From Actinomycetota bacterium (GTDB lineage Bacteria; Actinomycetota; Actinomycetes; S36-B12; UBA5976): DNA of 33,159 nucleotides. Positions 31,098 through 33,159 of this stretch are shown piece by piece; position 1 is the stretch's first letter; every line of letters begins with the position of its first letter. The DNA lies in assembly GCA_947447095.1 (NCBI GenBank), contig CANFIL010000001.1, forward strand, positions 1 to 33,159, written 5' to 3'. Below the pieces are notes generated by a model that searched no databases, was not told where the DNA came from, and saw only the letters and a program-made list of their open reading frames with translations. The position numbers were made by a program, and so were the translations under genes.

Positions 31098-32285
31098 TTA
31101 TCCCCACCAGAATGCGCATGCGATTGCGACATAAAGCGCCAGCAAGGCAGCGCCTTCAAACCACGTAGATTCGCCATCTTCGACTACGACAACAGTGATC
31201 AATGTTGCGATGACAAGCACCGCAAGCAGCATCGGCGTTAAAACCAGCGTGAATGTAGCGGCACCAACCAGTGGCGCAGCCAATGCGATCAATGGAGCCA
31301 CAATCATCGCGACCTGGACCGGAGACTGCAAAATGATTTGCAGCGCATACTCAGGTTGGTTACGTGCACACAGTTGAATACCCACGACATTTTCAACTGC
31401 ATTGCCAGCAATCGCCACGATGATCAAACCCGCGAACGTGGCATTGATGTTGAGCGAATCCATCGCCGGCGAAAGAGCTGAAACAAACCAATCTGAGACA
31501 AAGGCTGATGCAATACCTGTGACTGCGAGAATCGATACGCCGAGGGTGAGTGACCACGCTCCATGATGTTCAGTTTCACTTCGAGCTTCCATCGCCTCGG
31601 TTGATGACGTTGTCGGCCCAGCACCCGTGCGCAAAATATCTGGCAAGGACGCTGCAAACAGAGCCAACAGCAAAAGCGAAATGACGATCGTGATAACTCG
31701 CTCATGTCCAGCTGCTGGCGTATGCAATGTCGAAGTAAGCGTTGGAATTGCTAAGACCGCCACACTGAGCAGCAGCATCAATCCAAGTTGCCGGCTAGCG
31801 ACTTCGCTAAAACGTTGTCGCCCATGCTTCAATCCACCTACGACATAGGCAAGGCCGGCAACGAGAAGCACATTTGCCAGTACTGAGCCGACGATGGTGG
31901 CTTTAACGACGTCATAAAGTCCGGCCTTAAGCGCGAACATAATGACAAAAATTTCTGGAAGGTTTGCCAGAAACGATTGAAGTACGCCAGTTGCACCGGG
32001 ACCCAATTTGTCGCCGATTGCTTCCACGCATCGACCGACCAAGCTCGCAAGCGCGGCCAGAGCAATGCCGGCAACAACGAAAGCGACGATCGGACCATTG
32101 GAATTGTGAAAGACCCCAGCTGCGATCGTAGCCGCCACACAAACTGCAAGTAGTTTTCGATCACTACTACTGAATGGTCCTGATGTGCCGTGTGGCATGT
32201 GAATCACTGGCATTGCGCGACGCGACCCACGGGAACTTCTGCGTTCGGTGGTCGATGGCGTCGGATCAATGCGGCGTCTGGACAT
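31098..32285 (-). CDS. CaCA superfamily cation antiporter (Ca2+/H+ or Na+/Ca2+ exchanger-like)
   Basis: 395 residues. A basic N-terminal tail of about 45 residues is followed by about 11 hydrophobic helices. The two alpha repeats are visible: GATGVLQSFLANLPEIFV (about 98-115) and GLIIVAIAGNAVENVVG (about 288-304); their Glu residues are the expected cation ligands. The central loop (ILRTGAGPTTSSTEAMEARSE) is acidic. It would export calcium or a similar cation using the proton or sodium gradient. The ATG follows TAGACT by six bases, so a promoter inside the operon is possible; the upstream gene ends only four bases away. Confidence 0.9.
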   Translation of the reverse strand: MSRRRIDPTPSTTERRSSRGSRRAMPVIHMPHGTSGPFSSSDRKLLAVCVAATIAAGVFHNSNGPIVAFVVAGIALAALASLVGRCVEAIGDKLGPGATGVLQSFLANLPEIFVIMFALKAGLYDVVKATIVGSVLANVLLVAGLAYVVGGLKHGRQRFSEVASRQLGLMLLLSVAVLAIPTLTSTLHTPAAGHERVITIVISLLLLALFAASLPDILRTGAGPTTSSTEAMEARSETEHHGAWSLTLGVSILAVTGIASAFVSDWFVSALSPAMDSLNINATFAGLIIVAIAGNAVENVVGIQLCARNQPEYALQIILQSPVQVAMIVAPLIALAAPLVGAATFTLVLTPMLLAVLVIATLITVVVVEDGESTWFEGAALLALYVAIACAFWWG

Positions 32286-32289
32286 GGCT

Positions 32290-33159
32290 TCAGTCTACTG
32301 AAACAGGAGTTGCCACTTCGATCGCTGAAATGATGCGTTCCCGCAAAACGCCTGCACGCATTGCAAAATCACGTTGGCGCTTAACGAATTCGGCTCGCCC
32401 TTCTGGAGTCTCAACCCGAATTGGCGCCACACCTAATTCGAGTAAGTCGTAGGGAGCCACCTGCATGTCCACAAGGCGTATATCTCGAGCAAGCGAAAAC
32501 GTCTCTCGAATAATTTCACTTCCAAGTAACGGGGCAAGCTGCTGTGCGTACTTGTATAAATCCATGTTTCCATGAAGGCATCCGGGTTGTTCTTGATCAA
32601 TTTGATCTATGCGGGTGAGTTGTAATGGATTAATAGGACGAGCTTCATCCGTGAAGAAACGAAATGCATCGAAGTGTGTGCAGCGTAAACCTTGTTCATT
32701 GATCGTCGCGCGGATCTCGTCTTGAGATAAACGAAGGGGCCAGGCTTCATGGCGAACGTCATTTTGACCAAGCACCATTGCCCATTCGTGTAATCCAAAG
32801 CAGCCAGAACGTGCGGGCCGCGAATGTGTCAGTGCAAGGAAGTTTCGAATCGTGGCGAAAGTTGACTGTGAATCTTTGAACCAGGTGGGGTCTATAGAAA
32901 TTACGCCATCTACAAATTCGTATCGCGCGTCGGCAAGTTCGTCAAAATCCTGCGCCGTGGCTTCCAGTGCATAACCAAACCCAGGATGCCAATTGCGAAG
33001 TTTCTTTGGACTGATCGGGTAGTACTCGAAGAGAAAGTCATCGACAGGATGTTTCTCTTGGCGGGCTCGACGAGTAAGGCGCGGAGTAATCCATGGCTCA
33101 ACGATGGAATAGTGCTCATCGCGCAGCGCGTGCCACTTTTCGAGGCGGAGCAGTTCCAT
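32290..33159 (-). CDS. Conserved actinobacterial protein often annotated 3-methyladenine DNA glycosylase
   Basis: 289 residues, starting at the last base of the window; the ATG may be the true start because relatives also begin a few residues before the conserved region, but an extension past the edge cannot be excluded. Recognisable segments are TRRARQEKHPVDDFLFEYYP, LRNWHPGFGYALEA, CFGLHEWAMVLGQ and QPGCLHGNMDLYKYA, rich in His and Trp. These match, from memory, an actinobacterial family labelled 3-methyladenine DNA glycosylase. I see no helix-hairpin-helix or other glycosylase motif, so the enzymatic label is doubtful. It leads a probable operon with the antiporter and sua5-type genes. Confidence 0.65.
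   Translation of the reverse strand: MELLRLEKWHALRDEHYSIVEPWITPRLTRRARQEKHPVDDFLFEYYPISPKKLRNWHPGFGYALEATAQDFDELADARYEFVDGVISIDPTWFKDSQSTFATIRNFLALTHSRPARSGCFGLHEWAMVLGQNDVRHEAWPLRLSQDEIRATINEQGLRCTHFDAFRFFTDEARPINPLQLTRIDQIDQEQPGCLHGNMDLYKYAQQLAPLLGSEIIRETFSLARDIRLVDMQVAPYDLLELGVAPIRVETPEGRAEFVKRQRDFAMRAGVLRERIISAIEVATPVSVD
32292..32297 (-). promoter_or_regulatory. Possible internal -10 box before the antiporter gene
   Basis: Minus-strand TAGACT, six bases, ATG, the same hexamer and spacing as for the tetR-type gene. It lies within the last codons of the upstream gene, so coincidence is possible. Confidence 0.3.

Overview
The window looks like a chromosomal segment of a moderate-GC member of the Actinomycetota. 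The evidence is the family content: a DUF5941-type CDP-alcohol phosphotransferase, a TIGR03089-like protein, an LCP ligase with a LytR_C tail, a PAC2-like protein and an actinobacterial '3-methyladenine DNA glycosylase'-like protein. Many genes also lack a Shine-Dalgarno sequence and instead have a TANNNT-like hexamer 5-8 nt before the start codon, as expected of leaderless mRNAs common in this phylum. A small-genome aquatic actinobacterium would fit the tight packing, but that is inference.

Left part (1-11419), cell envelope. A truncated nucleotidyltransferase and a TagF-like polymerase run leftward. Divergent from them are two CDP-alcohol phosphotransferases and a GT2 glycosyltransferase. 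An LCP ligase converges on these, and a secreted PGRP-type amidase, a TIGR03089-like protein and a sugar-nucleotide pyrophosphorylase follow. Together they suggest synthesis of an activated polyol or sugar phosphate, assembly of a phosphodiester-linked glycopolymer, and its attachment to peptidoglycan. A PAC2-like protein, an unknown membrane protein and a serine-hydrolase lipoprotein follow on the minus strand.

Middle (13900-20853). A tRNA-Lys(TTT) is followed by a TetR regulator divergent from a 1263-residue secreted repeat protein (three BspA-type LRR modules, two InlB-type repeats, three Ig-like repeats). A perfect 12-bp palindrome lies just after the likely -10 of the large gene. Beyond a strong hairpin, a degenerate direct repeat of the tRNA 3' end (21/24 identical) lies just before a polytopic GT-C-like membrane protein. 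This layout suggests an old insertion at the tRNA 3' end carrying a regulated surface protein, or a duplicated tRNA tail.

Right part (20883-33159), metabolic and housekeeping genes: isochorismatase-like hydrolase, Bax inhibitor-1 family protein, zinc alcohol dehydrogenase, DUF347/COG4705 membrane protein, SDR oxidoreductase, ACT-domain malic enzyme, YceI protein with a dyad-rich promoter, a 72-residue unknown protein, moaC and a mog-like gene, DUF445 protein, and a leftward set of a '3-methyladenine glycosylase'-like gene, a CaCA antiporter and a threonylcarbamoyl-AMP synthase.

No gap between genes exceeds 300 bases; the largest (18557-18765) holds the hairpin and the tRNA-like repeat. I see no CRISPR array, transposase, integrase or phage gene.
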